From Lineus longissimus (lineage: Eukaryota; Nemertea; Pilidiophora; Heteronemertea; Lineidae): a DNA stretch of 64,000 nucleotides. The stretch covers positions 4,032,001 to 4,096,000 of the forward strand of contig NC_088320.1 of assembly GCF_910592395.1 (NCBI RefSeq), in the 5' to 3' direction. The notes under the pieces are model-generated. The model was not told the DNA's origin, ran no database searches, and saw nothing but the letters and a program-made list of their open reading frames with translations. Each line of letters opens with the position of its first letter. The first letter of the stretch is position 1. Shown one piece after another: positions 1-13,500 of this stretch. The position numbers and the translations under genes were made by a program.

Positions 1-3000
1 ATTGTTATGAAATATGGATGAACCGACATGTCAGAGACGACTCCCGTAGAGATGTGATGAATGATGGCCTCATATTTTGATATTCTTGATTAACTGTTCA
101 GGCGATTACTCAATCTGCAACAAAATATCACACAACTGCGCCCAGGGCAAAAATCGTGATTCGTAAACAAATTATGTTTAATATCCTACTCAGTTATCCT
201 AGAAGCTTTATAACTCTCACACAATGATATCTAATTTAGTACTCCGACATCTTGTTTTACAAGATTCTTAGGAAAGTCTGATATAAAATATTAGAATCAT
301 GCAAAATTTGTCTATCAAACAAGAACGCTAGCTGGCTTTTCGACCGTTGACAGCACGCAAAAGGATCATAGTTACAACGTACTGGTGCACTGCGATCTGT
401 GACTCTATAATTCCTGCATCGATTTCACTTAATTAACATCCGGTATTTGAGTTGCTCTTTTGGCAAAACAATGCATCATGCGATATTGAAAAATATGAAA
501 AAGTTGTACACATGCTGCAGTGGATAATCTGGATATTGTTCTCCATTAATAATAAATCATTTTTGAACTATTAGTCACTATAAATTGATGAATGAGTAGG
601 CTCCCATCCCGGTATTGATGCAGTGAACAATCACGGACCTTGGGCATGTTGAACCAAAACAGTCCACCTGAATAAAGAGATCATGGGCAATGCCGTCAAA
701 GAGACAAACATCTGTTAAATCCTATAATGTTATTTTCATGTGACATAACGTATGTTTTTAAAAGTGAGAGTTCTACAGTTGTCCTGCTAACCGATATAGG
801 TTATTTTTAGAACTTACTGATTAAGATTGACAAATCGAGGTTTTCGACATGGCTCTTGTGTACTTGCATGAGTTTTGTTCAACTTCCAGCATCTATTGTA
901 TCTTTATCCACTCCTACATTTCAAGCATGAAGATAATGTCAAGAAATGAATTTAAGTTCAAAGTCTCTGCATCACACAGTCAGTATTACACGTACATGTA
1001 TATTGTTGCGGTAATAAACAAGTCGCACGTATCGTACGGCCTTCTCTATTAAACCATGTATACGTTCAAGGGATCACTAAATCCCTCGTGGCGTCATCTA
1101 AAATTAATACGAAACCCATTTGTTCTCATTTTCAACACCGTCTGTAATTAATTAGTGTCTGCGAATTTCACATAAAATATATCGAAAATAAATGATACAA
1201 ACATGTAATATTATCGGCCCAATTGCATTGTATCAGTTCTAATAATCCTTGTCCACACGGAATATATCATGCACTTTTTATTGCATTATACTCAGGACTT
1301 GATATAAAAAAGTGCACGTTTTGGCACTTCACGAACAGCTCCTTCAAAACCGGCCGTGTATACTTTTCAACACCCCCCCCCCCCCCCATTTTAGCTCACA
1401 AAGTTACTGCAATCTCTCTGGAGGAAGGCCATGTTTTTTGTCACATCCCGTTCATGCCGTTCTTCAGCCAAAGGGAAAAAAACGTGAAATACCCTCATCC
1501 CAGGAACAATCACTTGGTACCATTCCGTAGCGCAATGTCATCGATCTCCAGATCATTAAAGCTTCACTTGCTCAGCTAAGGCGAGATGTTCAACACAACC
1601 ATGCTTAATGAGCCTGAATGTCAATTATTTTTAGAATCTCTTTGATGTTGCCGCCTGACGTTATGCAATGTAGTCTTGAGCTACGTTGTCTTCTTGGTGG
1701 TTGTGATTCATCTTTGGTGACGATGACTGGGGGATAGATGACTAGGATTTCTCGGTGTAATTACATATTGCAACCGAGAACCGCTGTGACGTCCCATGGG
1801 AACGATGCTCGAAAAGAGAAGGGGCACCGTCTGTAATTCTCGATGAGCTCAGTGGTTGAATTTTGAGCTCAGCGGTTGAATCGGGGCGAAAGCCCGAAGG
1901 TAGAGCTTCACGACACCCATTTTCTGGCATACCGTGCTTTCATCATTTGTGGATCAATGTATATTGTGTTCGCAGGGACGTCCTTGGTCTCTGGCTTGTG
2001 TGCGTAAACGAGACAATCATAATCACAGGAGAAAGGTCACAGTGACGGATCACCGTTGCCTCCTTGTCAAATCGTAACCTACGTCAATTTCCGTGATATC
2101 TTGGTCACGAAAAAATCAATCAAACCTCCTGACAAATCCTACCTCATAGGATCCCGTCAATACTAAGCCCTCGTTGGCTTAACTGAAATCCACCTTACAA
2201 AGTTTGGAATGTGCATTGGCTACAGCAGCTAGTAGGTGCGCTGTTGCTTTAGCTAGAATTGCCTTGCTTATGAATAACTTCTCATTTCACCTTGAGGACC
2301 GATATTCCTTAACACATGCCACATTATCTTACATCACTATGTAAGGACTATATTGGTCTATCTGCAACTCTACAGCATCTTGATCCTCGCACTGTGATAT
2401 ATCGCCAAGGCATAAACTCATTACTGGTCAGACTAATTTCATTAGTCCGTTATCAGACACTGATGGGGAAGTCCTCAGCCACTAATGACTCCGTAAGGGT
2501 GACCTAGCGGTACGCCTTCTTTGGCCTGAGTATACATGGGAACATAATGTAACATAAAAACGTTGTCAACCGCGAAGCATTGCCAAGTATGTAGGCCTAC
2601 TTGGCCAGGTTTTTCTCTTCAGTAGCGATGTCAAGACCTCGACCGGGATGCTTCCTTCCCGTCGAAATCATCTATGTAAGTGACAGGAATACCATCACTA
2701 TTTGATGTGCACTATGATCAAATAAGAGAAAGAATATATGAAGAGGCAGGCCGCATTTAGACATTGTTATCTCGCAATCTCACTATCAATCATTTCAATG
2801 TTCAATCTAACCACAGACATGTATTGCAACGCATTCATCCACTGGTCACAGTCAGGGGTTTATTTATTTCATTTAGCAATTAACGTAACTGTCATGTTTG
2901 CATTGGTTTAAAAAATGGCCCGAAGCATTACAAAATTTTAAAAGATAAAAAACTATGCAAATAATCACAAGTCGAAAAATTCCGATAGGATTCTTAGTTC

Positions 3001-6000
3001 AGATCCTATTCAGCTTCGTATTCATCTTACATGTACATGTACAATCAACAGGACTAAGATTCTTAGTTTAGATCATTTATGAGTATAAGGATCCTGTCAA
3101 AATTGTACAGAGACATCGAACTAAAAACAGATCTTAGATATTTAAGCAACGAATCCTATCATATCGGAATGGTTAACAAGGGAAACTTCTTGCAGGTATG
3201 TCAGTTTGCTTCTTGAAGCAGTATCAACGGTGCAATACAATCGCCACTAGACACATCCGACGATGCTTTATAATCTTATTTTGAATCTATTTCATTCTAT
3301 ATCTATCGACTTGGTAGGAGTTACATATGGAATGTGTCACACAACTGGTGAATTAGCTGAACAAAGGCAAGTTAATTCAGCATCTCAGCCAGAACATGGA
3401 CATTTGTCACTTTCACTTTTTTTCTGTCAAGTGACATGGCGACATTCTAATCATCCAAGATCCGGACACTGTCCGAGGTGTCTAACCCAAGATTGCACAA
3501 TGATGCATTGTCCCCTTTCATAAGCCCATGATCAACTGCTGAAAAACACCTTTGTCAGCAATGATTGATGCGGTGTACAGAAGCCGACCGTATTGACGGG
3601 TGGCTAATCAACCTGTTACAACCCCGATACCATAAGTTCTTGTGATGTGCATTGGCACATATAGGCATAAGTCAAATGAAGCTGGAAGTGAGGTTAGATT
3701 AGGTGGGATTTTTGGCTGTATTGTCGACTTAGTTGAAGACAGAGGTCAGGCAGGAAATAATCAAGGGACAAATGTTCAATTACGAGATTATAGCTGCCTG
3801 ACTGAGTTTTTTTTCTCTTTTCCTATTAAGCAGCGAAACTCATTACACTATCAGCAACCTTCAAACGAATTTCATACCAGTATCGATGCCAAGGGAGATG
3901 CCGGGTTATTCACCCCCCACATACCCTAAACCCAGTTGGTCAGCAAGCATACACCCCCACCAGGGGTATAATGTTGAGGTAAACAGGTCGTCTCATCATT
4001 TGCTATTGGGCACCACATTGCTAGGTTCTCATAGGATATAATGCTGTTCGTTAGGGAACTAAGCACTAGGAGCTAACTTGATGAGTCATTACTCGAACCC
4101 AGGGATCGAGAGTTGGGGGTGCAGCATTGCCAAGGACTTCGTCAGATATTTCACTGCACCAAACTGCTTAGTTGAAAGCACATCTGAGTACAGCAATATC
4201 AAGGCCAAGACCTGGATGATTCCCTTTCAAGAATGACTCTAACTATAGCTGTTGACAAAGGATGAAATCCGCGATAATATTCCTAAATTCTTTACTTTAA
4301 TATACGTAAGTTCAACACTTACAAAATGGCTGTAATATTTTGGGGAATGATCTTCACTAAGCATCTTACAGGAATCTTGTCTAGTTAGCACACAATTGGG
4401 ATGGTTATGTCTGATCTGTCGCAGACTGCTCAGCATGCGCAAGACCGTTCAAAACTGATCCACTTTAAAACTACCTTCCGGCCTCCCAAAACGAATTGCA
4501 ATAACTCCCTTCCATGACATCTCCAAGTAAACCAACACGAAAGAATCTTAAAGAAACTAATTGCCTACACAATCTGTCAATTACAAGAAATAATTACACT
4601 CCAAGACGTACCCACATTCCAATTCGTTTCATTATCCAATCATTTTTCTCAGACCGTTAATTTCCGTATGTTGGGGTAGATTGCAAGCCAGTTTGATGGA
4701 AACAGATATTTTGTATTTTTGTTAGAATGATAATGTGGCTGCGTCATGTCAAATCCATCCAGGTTAGCTTGGAACAGACCTTATATCGGTCCTGGTAAAA
4801 AAAACTCATAACGATATCGTGTAAGATAATTAGCAAGACTGCTGATTAACTTCATTGATTGGATTTTCATTCTTCCAATTAGGAAGCTGGACCTTATCTA
4901 CTGGTCTCCCGAGTGATCATTATTCTATTGCCAGTGACCTATCCATTGATGAGGAATTATGAGATAACAATAAGAAAAAAATAGAACCATTGCATGCATG
5001 CTCCGGACAGAACAGTATTTCCCAGGTAAAAAATCCCAAGAAGTACCACCACGACACTTGTTACAGATCATGTACACTTTCGTTAACATATACATGTGCA
5101 ATCTCTACAAGATGACCGTCGTAAGTCAATTAAGAATCTCATGATAATACTTTCAGGATTTTCAACCCGGGTTCGGCTTACTTGTGTTTGTGACAAGTTG
5201 AATTATTTCGATCTCAATTAATAATATATATGGTCATGATCGTAGAAGACACCTCTTCTCATATCCACAATGCTTTTCAAACAATAGTCAGTTAAACTTC
5301 TGATGGAGCACGGGGGCATTTTGGAGGGTCAAATTCATAAAATCCTGTCCATGTTTATTGATTCGTATGAAGGAATGATATTAACTAATTTAGACTTTCC
5401 ATATCGTACATGAACATGGCACCTATAATGTAGCTTTCATAGTTCAACATATAAATCCCAGGAATAGAAAAAAATTGCACGACAGTTGTGTCACAGCCGG
5501 GATTTTTTATGTCACGGTATTCAAATTTCCATCCCATCTGCTTTGATGCGATGTATACGAGGAACATTTTATATTTCCCCAGTGTTCACTTAGAAATGAA
5601 TAATTTAATGGTCTTGATAGGAATAGTGCCGACGTTTATGCTGTTCATAGTGGGTTTAGCCATATGCATCAGGTCGTGTCCAGATTTATTACACCAACCA
5701 CAAAATTGTAGTAAGGGAGTATTTGTTGCAGTTGGCATCAAGGATGAGAAACCATGGACTGGCATCATCTAAATTTTTCTAAAAAGATAAATTGTTCAGG
5801 CAATATGATCATCTACATTGTATATTGTCGCCAAAAAGTGAATTCTCTTATTTGCATCCAGATAGGCCTGCAATATTGAATATGATAATTTGGATTTATA
5901 TAAGCTGAATCAACAAAATGGAGAACAAGCTGCTGCGAGTGAACATGCAATCAGGACAGCTGTCAAGCCTCATTTGAAACATATGGATGCTAAAGCGTAT

Positions 6001-6173
6001 GTTCTAGGATTAAAGGGGCCATTTGGCCGTTTAGTCATTCGCCAAACGATATCTGAAAATTGTCCCAAGATGGTGCCTATATTCAAGTTACACCTTGCCG
6101 GTATCATCTCGACAGTCCTCCTGTTAAATTAGTTCTTAGTCATTCTTGTAGTAATACAACTCAAAGCCTATCT
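1..6173. other. Upstream non-coding sequence, presumed Hox4 intron
   Basis: No exon could be supported here. A lophotrochozoan Hox4 first exon should carry a YPWM hexapeptide shortly before its donor site. I looked for codons of the form TAY-CCN-TGG-ATG on the + strand and found none, so exon 1 probably lies left of the window. The stretch contains a C15 run at 1373-1387, a short direct duplication around 1845-1880 (gagctcag-ggttgaat twice), and a fold-back repeat at 2979-3170. Open frames here are short and show no family motif. Calling it intron is an inference from the splice acceptor at 6190. Confidence 0.55.
2979..3170. repeat. Fold-back (MITE-like) repeat, 192 bp
   Basis: The left end reads ATTCCGATAGGATTC. 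The reverse complement of the right end reads ATTCCGAT, five extra bases, then AGGATTC, so the termini are inverted repeats interrupted by a small indel. Inside are two direct copies of a motif like AGATTCTTAGTTTAGATC (near 2988 and 3054). Similar degenerate AAGATTCTTA motifs recur near 7050-7240, 21410-21490, 26720-26850, 27600-27810 and 50160, so this is probably one member of a worn dispersed family. No coding capacity is seen. Target-site duplications were not identified. Confidence 0.45.
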
Positions 6174-6190
6174 ACCTTTTGTTTTTGCAG
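6174..6190 (+). promoter_or_regulatory. Splice acceptor of the Hox4 homeodomain exon
   Basis: A pyrimidine-rich tract (ctaccttttgtttttgcag) ends in AG at 6189-6190. It immediately precedes the open reading frame that runs into the homeodomain. The exon starts with the last two bases of a split codon (phase 2). This is the usual arrangement in Hox genes, where an intron separates the hexapeptide region from the homeobox. Confidence 0.85.
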
Positions 6191-6510
6191 CAAATGGCAA
6201 CTTTAATGGCAGTGAAAGCAAACGAACACGAACAGCCTACACAAGACATCAAATACTCGAACTCGAAAAAGAATTCCATTTTAACAGATATCTCACGCGA
6301 CGACGGCGGATAGAAATCGCTCATGCGCTGTGCCTAACAGAAAGACAAATCAAAATATGGTTCCAGAATCGAAGAATGAAATGGAAGAAGGAACACAAAC
6401 TGCCAAATACAAAATTACGGTTACCTGACACTCACGAAGCACATATAACGGATTTAAGTGGGGCGATGCCTCATGATCAGTCGTTAATGCGTGAGGGAAT
6501 AGCAACGTAA
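6191..6510 (+). CDS. Hox4: Hox4 (Deformed class) homeodomain exon, 3' terminal, partial gene
   Basis: Last coding exon of a Hox transcription factor that binds TAAT-core DNA in the nucleus and patterns anterior body regions. After a split codon the frame reads NGNFNGSES, then a full 60-residue homeodomain at 6217-6396. It starts [20 protein letters not shown] and ends [15 protein letters not shown], with Q50 and N51 of the recognition helix intact. The five residues right after it, KLPNTK without the first K (LPNTK), are the Hox4/Deformed signature; Hox5/Scr proteins lack it. A 40-residue tail follows, to a TAA at 6508-6510. The exon is intact, with no frameshift. [20 protein letters not shown] and KKEH fit lophotrochozoan Hox4 proteins as I know them. 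Exon 1 is not in the window. The + orientation implies Hox5 to the left and Hox3 to the right if the cluster is canonical. Confidence 0.96.
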
Positions 6511-9500
6511 GATATGTACGGGAGTGCATGTACATTCGATGCACTGTTCGTGCCTGTGCTGTATCATTGCTCAGCGTATTCAAGTGACGGCGTTTGTACA
6601 ACGAGCATTCGGAGGATATAAGCTCAGTTGTTGTATGTTGACAATAGGTGACCCGAAATATGACAATGGTATTCCTCACGTACATTACGGATGCACGTTG
6701 CATCACCGGTCAGATCATTTCATTATGTGCAACGTTCGGTGGTGCTGCGTGACAGTCAACGAGACCTAAACATCTTGGTTGTAGTTTAGAGAACTCGTAA
6801 ACGTAGCATGTCTGTGGATCGGCATGAGGAAGGTACTTCGGCACGAGTACTTGGTGTCTGTCAAGAGGAACATGATGTGAGATGCAGCTCCTTTGTCAAT
6901 GGACAGTGGGGGTGGTAGGGAATAGATGGTGCGATCCTGATGAGAGAATCAAGAGCGCATTTTGGTACTTGAAACAACGATGCAATAACCAACAGGGCTA
7001 GGAATAGATGGATGCCTGTGCATCGTACGTCGAAAATCCCAAGCACATTCTTCTAGGATTTTTAGTTAATATCTTATTTACTTTGTATACATATACATGG
7101 AATTTTTACAAGATTCTTGTAACATAAGAATTAAGGATATTTAACCGAATCGTACAATAATCAGGAAAAAATCGTCTGCATGTTTAGGAAATTTAACTTG
7201 ATAAAATATTAACCAATAATCTTATAAGAATCTCTTCGGGAATTTCGGCCAAGCTATAGGGTTATCAACGAAATATGATTGGAAAGTGTTCTAACAAAAA
7301 TGCGTTTGCAGTTAATGTAATTCAAACCTGAAAGCTCCTCTCCAAGCAACCGTGAATTGACCACGATATATATCTCAACTCACTGCTTGCACACATACAG
7401 TCATTATCTTTCCACAATTACACTGTTTTAGTTGTGGCTTGTGGCTGTCGTTTGTAATGATTGTCCTCCTGTAATCTTTATAACTTGTGTGACAGCCTTC
7501 AGTACTGGGATGTGAGAATAGCAAATCTCAATATTTGACAAGTAGTGACAATTATCTGCCAAGTCAGCATAGCAAGAATAACATAGGCACGTTAATAATG
7601 AAAGCAGTGATTTCGTCCCATGTTCTATAACCAAGTAATTCTGAAATCGTTCGATATCTCAACCCCCTCCCCTGTACCCACTCCTAGTGTGAGATTGTGG
7701 TGCGTTATCACGGTTACTCCACAAGCCATCATCCGTCATCCTAATGACGGCTTGCTTTGATCTTTACCTGGCGGCAAACATCAAAGGAATCGCATATGTC
7801 ACTGAGTTTTCCCAATAATAACTACGAGTGGTTGCATTGAAGGAGGGGGATGGCAATCTATCGGCCAGCTTCAAGATACGTTGGCCAAAACATTCTATAC
7901 ATCAGAAAAAAGTTCAATGTGCGACGTTTTGGTGATCAGGGCAAACTGGGGTGAAAGCGGGCTAAGGTGACCACAGTTGTTATCACGATTGCTGAACAAG
8001 TTATCTTTACCCAACACTTAAGGTTTGAAGTGCCTTTAAAGCAGTTCAGACTAAGTTGGCATTTGATTTTACCCATTTTCCACGAAAATGAGCTTGTGAA
8101 TCAGGTTGGAAACTATGAAGTGCATCTTTGAACAATGGTGAGAAATAACATATGTTTCGTGGTTTAAAAAAGTTGGAACCTTGATTTTGGCAACATATTC
8201 AATACTTCCCTCTGACTAAACGTATTGTTTCGTAATAAGAAGAACTAGTGGTATATCTTCTTACTCCAACCCGCCGCTTTAAAGTATGTGAGGCGAAGAT
8301 CTGTTTTTGTTTTCTTTAGTAATAATCTCACATCATGTATCGTTTATGTGGCAAGTGTTGGAATCACTGATGGCTTAGACAACGCGAGTTAAACATCAGG
8401 AATTTTTAAAGAAGTGAATGGCATTTGGAGAACTAACTCTGCTAGTGGATGATGGGGATGGCCATTTATTTGGTGGAACAGGGTTTTCTATCAAAGCTTT
8501 TGTCACAATGAAATCAAACGAGGTTTTTTCAGGGAACTTGTAAAAGTTGTTGGTTACGGTAACTTGCGTAATGGAAACTACTAATGGAATTGCTTGTTGT
8601 CGATCGGGTATATGTATCACCTGGAAGTGTGCGGATGTTACATAAAAACTAGCACATCCCGAAATTTCATAGTGACTTAAAGCTACGATAGACACCAGCC
8701 TGGACCTAAAGGGTAAAATACAACTAACAGGGTCTGATGACATTACAGGGTTTGGGAAGTTCTGTAGAATCTCGGGTTTGAATAGAATGATGCGGTTTCA
8801 GCTGTAGGCCTACCTGTAGTTATATTTGTTAATACTCTGGTCTTATTGGCAGTGATGTGCACAAGCATTTTCAATGTCATGCTAGTATTGCATCTACATG
8901 ACATGTATGACTTCGAAATTTTAAAAAAATAATCTAACATTGGGAAACTCATCTGTTTACTGATTCAAGTTGCAAATCAATACATTTGAGCATTTCCGAT
9001 AGAAGTATTAAAATGTTGAGACTGGTATGATGTAGACAGAGCGAGCTTGGAAGGAATAGGAACCACTTGGACTGAGTGTAGACTTCGGACACATCTCTGA
9101 AAGGAAAATTTGCCTTGTAAGATAACATTACAACTTCGTATTGATGTACATTTTGTAGTGGTAATTTCACCAATATTATACTGAGGTCGTTTGCACATTG
9201 TATACAGTCATGTGCGTGTGAGTGCAGTACACTTTTCGTGAAATAACCGATAGTTTTATCGTGATTCTACATTGGAGAGATTCGTCACTTAATCATAGTG
9301 TAGTTTCATCAAACATGTATTCGGCGAATCAGCATCGATTATGCCTAGTTCTTCAACAAGCTTTGGTAAAATGGACTATAATCAAGTGGCTAATCTCTTT
9401 AAACGTAGATCCACGATTTTAGCTTTTAGCCTCGTCAAACTTTAATGATCTCTTATCTTTGTTGTATGTTTGTTTCAAAAGAGGTCAGTGATCTCATTAA

Positions 9501-12500
9501 TGAGTTCATTTCACCATGGATACGCTTGAATGCCTAGTGCATTTAATAGTGGTTGCTGTACATTAACATATGTGTAATTCAAGCTACTTCATGGTGAGAT
9601 GAACCCTACTATTATGATATACCTCATCTTTCTTACATGTGTATCATGAAATGGCTTATTTCGTACATGTTCTTGTATGATTTTATGTGTTGAATCTGTG
9701 TAAACCACTGTGTACATACTTTAGGAATACTTGGTGCATCTCTAGTTACAAAGAAGAGCCTTAATGAAGGCGACTGACACATTGCCTCAAAACCTTCCAC
9801 TATCTTAAATGTACTGGTTCCAGGACCCAACCTTTATATCCTTATGAATGAAATGGAAGTCGTTTTTCAAATGAAAGAGTGGGCTCCCCTAATACTCTAT
9901 TGAACGCAGGGTGCAGGGTCAAATTAGGCAACACAACATAGAAATATCACGATACATACAGGGGCCTTGTTTTGACTTGGGTTGCAACCAAATTAGCAGG
10001 TGATTTACTCAGTATTGGTGTATCATCTTTTGTCCTTGACTTAGTCCCTACTCAGTGAAATGAGTTAATTATCCTTCTCCAAGATCCGTCTCAGGTAGTA
10101 AGTGACATCACGACTTCAAATATTCCTGTTAACTGATCATGTCTAAAAACAAGATGCGATGTGATATCTGACACTAAAGATGACATTGCACATTTTGAGA
10201 GAATTCGGGGAGGTTAAGCCTTTGGGAATGATTGACAAGAAAAATAATCAATGTCTCTTGGAACATTTTGTTTCTTGAGTGAGGTTATTTCATGCATTTT
10301 GCAATAATTTAAGGACAAATGCGAGACATTAGATTTGTAGAAAAAGGAAACAACGCCCAGTGCAAGTCAATACCAACTACATCTCGTCTGTTATCTTGTC
10401 GAAAATCATTTCAAATGACTTAATCGTGTTTTGTTACTCGGCTGTGCAATCACCCAGCGCGTTTGCTTTTAAAACACTTTAAATTGCCATGATTAGAGAG
10501 CACCATTCTACAAATTGGACCTCATTTATTTTCAATGTATCACCATTACTCGGCTCAAACTGAAAATGAACCCATTAGGTTTCTTTTGAAGCTGGGACAC
10601 CTGTTTATCTAATCGTGTGAAAGCTGATGGTAATTGTAGAGAATCAGACTCACTCTCTAAAGTTTGAAGGTGAGAGGTGTTCTTTCTTTGACTTAAGGGT
10701 CGTTAAAAGTAGCGTTTTGTTCATTGGTTATTACGGCTATATCCACGAACATTCCTCGGTGTTAAACTACTTTCGAATTTTGATCTAACATTTTGATCAC
10801 ATACGGTTGAGAGTGTGAACAGCAGCGTTATAGATAATAGAAAAGTTAAGAAGCTACTGACATCAGTTTACAGGGCGTGTTTATATTTTTAGATGAACAC
10901 CAACTTGGGTGCTGACATGTGCTATCACCTCCTCAGTCATCAACCATTCGCGATAACTCATAAAACTTAAAATGTAAATTTGAAATGAATCTCTTGTATA
11001 TTTGCCTTACTTTTCCTTTTCAACCTAAGCATAATATGATGTTTTACCTTGCTGTCGTTCGTACCCGCTAACTGACATTGTACGGATTACTCGATCTAGA
11101 TATCAAGCATGTACTGATGTATATCAATATCGAAACTTAATATTGAAAGTAACGTGCCCCATTACACTTCGTAGCCTGGGGCGGTTCGACCCTACACGTT
11201 TTTGTTGTACTGGGTGCTATTTTTCTAAGAGTAGTTTGGCAATAACTCGTTGTGAGTAAAGTGTGTATCTTTGTCCAGTATCAGAGTGGGTGAACAATGA
11301 GCATTGGACATGATGGACAGAACAAATTTGGCATGCTCTGATATTGGTTCCGAGTCAGATTCTAGCCTAGAATTCAACGTGGTACACAATGGTGATGATA
11401 CACAGAAATAAACGTGTTTTTGATTATAATCATTTTGTCAGTTTTCATTTTTGGGACATTAGAGAAAAGGAATCAGGAAAATCTTGGCGGAACAAGATTA
11501 GGAAGAAGAAGTGACTCGATTGGTTTATCCTGGATGTTGAGTTTGGCGTTGGCATTGGCTAATCAGAATACTGGACTTGTATCGTGTTTCATAAATAAGA
11601 CAATCACGACATGATTGGGGCATAGGAAGGTCTTTAATGCCGGTCCTTCGAATGATTCTTCGGACGTGAATACACCTAGAATCACCATCCACGCAGTCTA
11701 TAAGCGTGCAATATGGAGCGATGACTCGCTAGGAGAAACATTTCATTGGTATCCCTGCAAGTACCAGGACAGACTATCGTCCCTATTCCCAAGTCCTGGG
11801 GTGAACAAATATCAATGTTAATCCAATGCAATATTAAGGGATTACTGAATGAAAAGGGTGACTGGGTTTACAAGCTACTCTGATTGACCTGTCATCGGGG
11901 GAGGGCGCAGGGACCCAAAGGGGAACCCAAAGCACAAGACTCGAATTGACAGAGAGAAGAACCATCTCACAAGGGTATTGGGAGACTCGAAAGAAGCCCG
12001 AGGGAGTAAAGAAGTGATTATGGAATTTCCCTCCTACAGATTATCTGGGTCAGGTGATTCAATTATTCTCATCTTTGAGAACTGCTATTACATCAATAGG
12101 CAAACGAGAGCCATTTAATGTAGTCAGATGCTGGCCTTCCGATGGAAAAAGCGAAAACGTCCTCGGAGATTGGAGACAGAGATATTGACACTATTTTCAT
12201 CCCGTGATATGGCCCTTTGAAGTTGCTGAGGTATGTAGGGTTCCGTTTTCTTTCTAACCTTATTAACAATTCTGTACAAGGCATTGCAAGGTGTTCCAGC
12301 AGGGGTTCATGTGTTTATCACAAAACTTTTTGTATCTTTGTGTCACAGATAATAGGGCAATCATCTAACCTGTTAATAACAGAAACTGTCGCTATCGTGT
12401 ACGCGTTAGCTTATCAAGCCACGGCTATCGTAAAAGGGGCCCCCATTCTCATCTCATACTGGAACACCTTGTTTAACCTAGAAATACAAAAGACGATGCT

Positions 12501-13500
12501 GTCACATATTACAGCGTTTCTTCGTTCCTTATTGTAGAATTACACAATGAAGATAAATATGATGGTACAGGTCACACCAGAAGCAAAGTTTGTCTTTAAG
12601 TTATAAATCGTTACCTCTGCCATACGATCTGCTGAAATAAGCACTCTCAAGTCAAGTTAACACTTTTAACAACAGGCTGAAATAACCACCTAGACAGCGG
12701 ACGGTTAGCCTAAACCATTAAGTCTTTCGAAATCTTGCACGTCCTGTCTCATTCACATTACACCACTGGACAAGGGCTGCACTTACGGTTTCAGTTTGGC
12801 ACCAATGGGTTAATTTCACCAATCTCGCATCGCACCTCAGCATCTATGTTGTCTCAGCAATTCCTTTGTCTTTGCTGACCGATTCTATGCCGGGGTGATC
12901 AATTGCCCGCTGCAACCTGTGACCTCCAATGATTGCGGCAAATAAGGAAAGATGTTGGTGCAGATAGTGTCAGGAGTGGTCAATGAAAAAAATGTTTCAT
13001 TATGGGACTGGCCTGTCAGTGCCGCATCCGAGATACAGTGTTTTGTCTTTGCCCTGATAGAGACACAACAGGATCAAGGACAATTAATCAGGTACTTCAG
13101 CCCTTCATCACTGCTACTGGAGTCTGAAGAAAGGGGGCATTTACCCTAGCCATTATGCACGGTTAGTCTTTATCTGGGCGACTACGCCGGCAAAGTGACT
13201 GATTTCGCGTATTAGTGCTACTTGGTGTCGAAACAAGACAATTGCTGACGCTGATTAAGCATTCATGACTTGCTCAGTTACCTCTTGGGTTTTATTAGCA
13301 GAAAAGGTTCGTTCGAGTGTTCTGGTGCGGTTGGTGAGGTGTTTTCGAGGTCACCCATTGTCTGTAACAAGCCAGATGGGCCCGAATCAAGGAATATGGA
13401 TTACGGGTTGAAAACGCTGAATCTGGATCATGCTTCTTTATTTGATTATACTATAAATCAAAATAACTGACAAGCATGTATTTGATGTTGAACGGCAAGT
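6511..13500. other. Hox4 3' UTR and first part of the downstream spacer
   Basis: The Hox4 3' untranslated region must begin here, but I found no convincing AATAAA signal close to the stop, so its length is open. A degenerate patch of AAGATTCTTA-type repeat lies at about 7040-7240. The rest looks like unique AT-rich DNA, with no RNA gene, homeobox or recognisable transposon. Minus-strand open frames of 115 and 69 codons at 8396-8952 show no motif and are not called. Confidence 0.5.

Noticed and set aside
1-60. EIWMN in one frame at the left edge, resembling a Hox hexapeptide
   Set aside because: Hox4 hexapeptides read YPWM and are followed by basic residues. This one lacks the proline and the flanks do not fit.
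3920-4110. Possible tRNA B-box-like word (gggttcgag on the minus strand near 4095)
   Set aside because: No A-box or cloverleaf could be built around it.
8396-8952. Adjacent minus-strand open frames of 115 and 69 codons
   Set aside because: No motif, no membrane or signal pattern that holds across them, and no splice evidence. Treated as chance frames in unique DNA.
9811-9835. TGGTTCCAG word, as in the WFQN core of a homeodomain
   Set aside because: The next codons are not N-R-R and the flanks are not homeodomain-like. I found no second homeobox on either strand.
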